Assembly (NCBI GenBank): GCA_028697555.1
Contig: JAQVEX010000009.1
Coordinates: 1-52,954 of the forward strand
Direction of reading: 5' to 3'
DNA from: Lentimicrobiaceae bacterium
GTDB lineage: Bacteria > Bacteroidota > Bacteroidia > Bacteroidales > UBA4417
Length of the DNA: 52,954 nucleotides
Positions 52,056 through 52,954 of the stretch are shown here, piece by piece. The notes under the pieces are model-generated. The model had not been told where the DNA came from and searched no databases. It saw only the letters and a program-made list of their open reading frames with translations. A program made the translations under genes and the position numbers. Within the stretch, counting starts at the first letter, position 1. Every line of letters starts with the position of its first letter.

Positions 52056-52685
52056 ATGAAATCAAAGATAACAATATTTAGCCTAGTATTAGTGTTGTTA
52101 ATGACAGGCGGTTGCAAAAAAATAGGCACCAAATTACTCTTGGTATACTCAGGAGCGCATGAGCCGAGAATTGAAACCACAGAGTCTTTACGCAAATACA
52201 TGCAAAAGAAAGATATGACATCGGATAATGTGTTTACAACTCAGAATTTAGATAGTTTTCAAAATCAAATGTCTCTTTCAGGTGGAGGTGTACCAGAAGT
52301 TTTAATATTTAGTAAAAATTTAGATAATATCACTTATCGCGATACTATTCTAGATTGTAATGCGCCTGCTTTTAGAGCCATTTTAGGATTAGATAAAAAT
52401 AAAACATATAAGATAAACGAAAATTTTAATTTTGACGATATTAACACAGGGTTGTGCGACTTAGAAGGTAACCCAACCACAATAACCGTAGATAATAATG
52501 CTGACTTTATAGTTGTTATTTATTGGGCAAAATATGTTGGCAAACTAAACAAAGAACAAGTTAATGTTATGGAAAAAGACGCAATTGATAACACAAATGC
52601 AAATATACAGGTGGTAAAAATTAACTTGGACTATCAATCATTTTGGGGATTGGATGAGGATGATTATCCCGAAATAAAATTTTGA
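52056..52685 (+). CDS. Hypothetical lipoprotein, possibly thioredoxin-fold
   Basis: A 209-residue lipoprotein; the lipobox is MTGGC with Cys20, followed by Lys-Lys. The body shows SGAHEPRIETTESLRKYM, VPEVLIFSKNLDNIT, FNFDDINTGLCD, and then FIVVIYWAKYVGKLNKEQVNVMEKD with a following VVKINLDYQSFWG. This last part resembles the strand-helix-strand of thioredoxin-like proteins, but the active-site CxxC is absent, so this is only an inference. It has its own promoter. Just beyond it lie a hairpin, an mpl-derived scrap and array H, so it may have been inserted into, or duplicated with, the mpl 3' flank. Confidence 0.7.
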   Translation: MKSKITIFSLVLVLLMTGGCKKIGTKLLLVYSGAHEPRIETTESLRKYMQKKDMTSDNVFTTQNLDSFQNQMSLSGGGVPEVLIFSKNLDNITYRDTILDCNAPAFRAILGLDKNKTYKINENFNFDDINTGLCDLEGNPTTITVDNNADFIVVIYWAKYVGKLNKEQVNVMEKDAIDNTNANIQVVKINLDYQSFWGLDEDDYPEIKF

Positions 52686-52730
52686 GACGTAATATAAAAA
52701 GATTGAAACCTTAAAAGCCAATGTTTACCG

Positions 52731-52753
52731 CGCTCGATTTGCAAAATCGAGCG
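52731..52753 (+). other. Perfect hairpin after the lipoprotein gene
   Basis: CGCTCGATTT (52731-52740) and AAATCGAGCG (52744-52753) pair perfectly over 10 bp with a 3-nt loop. There is no U-tract, so it may be a terminator of weak type or a boundary of the adjacent mpl scrap, which starts 4 bp on. Confidence 0.6.
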
Positions 52754-52756
52754 AGC

Positions 52757-52804
52757 GGTGGGAATTGGGATGGCTTGAAGATTGAAGAGGTTTTTAGATT
52801 TTAG
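52757..52804 (+). pseudogene. Duplicated scrap of the mpl 3' end
   Basis: GGGAATTGGGATGG, then GAAGATTGAAGAG and TTTTAG repeat the last codons of mpl. Over 45 bp from GGGAAT to the stop, 40 bases agree with 51822-51866, and the next 8 bases (CTTTTGGC) also agree before the two diverge into different heptamer words. The scrap encodes GNWDGLKIEEVFRF against GNWDGLKIEEFFGF in mpl. There is no start or upstream frame, so it is a remnant. Confidence 0.88.
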
Positions 52805-52869
52805 CTTTTGGCGGTACGTGCTGCGTGTTGCGAGTTGCGTGTTGCGTGTTGCGTGTCGTGTGTCGTGTA
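52800..52869. repeat. Heptameric array H
   Basis: Ten in-phase units: tttagct, tttggcg, gtacgtg, ctgcgtg, ttgcgag, ttgcgtg (three), tcgtgtg, tcgtgta. It starts within the mpl scrap's stop, as array G does in the real mpl, then switches to the gcgtg words. Confidence 0.9.
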
Positions 52870-52892
52870 GTTTATGGCTGATCAAAGTGCAA

Positions 52893-52954
52893 AAAGGTGC
52901 GTTAGCACCGAACAATTTATAGTATAAATTATTATTACATTAAAGGTGCGTAAG
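52893..52954. repeat. Direct repeat with palindromes at the window edge
   Basis: AAAGGTGCGTTAG (52893-52905) recurs as AAAGGTGCGTAAG (52942-52954), 49 bp apart. The first copy is part of the hairpin GGTGC-GTTA-GCACC (52896-52909). Between them is a palindrome AATTTATA-G-TATAAATT (52914-52930). The array may continue past the window. Confidence 0.6.

Noticed and set aside
52664-52915. Minus-strand open frame rich in THATRNTQLATR
   Set aside because: It is the antisense of array H and the mpl scrap and overlaps the lipoprotein end.

Overview
The window is about 53 kb of low-GC chromosome from a Bacteroidota bacterium, probably an uncultivated member of the Bacteroidales/Marinilabiliales side of the phylum. 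Evidence for this: three secreted proteins carry the type IX secretion (T9SS) C-terminal sorting domain; the TonB receptor has the phylum's carboxypeptidase-regulatory N-terminal domain; DUF1573, DUF4249-like, DUF5723-like and DUF6913-like families are present; and candidate promoters fit the phylum's -7 box TAnnTTTG with TTTG near -33. Shine-Dalgarno sites are weak throughout. Most content is core chromosome. I see no tRNA, rRNA, phage, integrase, transposase gene or CRISPR.

Layout. 0-1 kb: two unrecognised small membrane proteins, one cut by the window edge. 1.2-5.8 kb: rpe, pepD and a TonB-dependent receptor. 6-9.4 kb (minus): a secreted protein of the so-called asparagine synthetase B family, dnaB and a DUF1573 protein. 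9.9-15.5 kb (plus): a lipoprotein, a DAK2-DegV fusion that looks like a one-piece fatty-acid kinase, a PAP2 phosphatase, a VWA membrane protein and a SlyD-like isomerase. 15.8-24.6 kb (minus): an RsmI-like methylase, a hybrid histidine kinase, dnaA, a YigZ/IMPACT protein, a DUF5723-like barrel and a YidE/AspT transporter. 24.7-30.3 kb (minus): two large T9SS cargo proteins. 30.7-35.2 kb (minus): an SLC13-type transporter, a secreted C1 peptidase and an unrecognised protein. 35.7-43.6 kb: an SLC12-like transporter, dnaK, a DUF4249-like lipoprotein, panB, an RluA-type pseudouridine synthase and a flavodoxin. 44.2-48 kb (minus): an M14 carboxypeptidase T9SS cargo, dapA and a DUF6913-like protein. 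48.1-52.7 kb (plus): a four-helix-bundle protein, DUF1015, a YggS-type PLP protein, mpl and a lipoprotein.

The most unusual content is between the genes. Eight intergenic regions hold degenerate tandem repeats that all have exactly 7-bp periodicity, although they use many different heptamer words (TTTAGCC, CATCACT, AGCCAAT, GTTACGT, GAGTTCT, CAATTAA, CACATTG and others). Several arrays change word without losing the 7-bp phase. Two-sided arrays run from G/T-rich words on the left to C/A-rich words on the right, so they are roughly self-inverted. They mostly sit at 3' ends and fill two convergent gaps from stop codon to stop codon. Embedded in or beside them are a recurring hinge palindrome, a branched inverted-repeat element (32794-32908), a 118-bp imperfect hairpin (43818-43935), a shared 30-bp border motif, and a duplicated scrap of the mpl 3' end (52757-52804). 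I regard this as the best candidate for an undescribed system in the window; its function is unknown.
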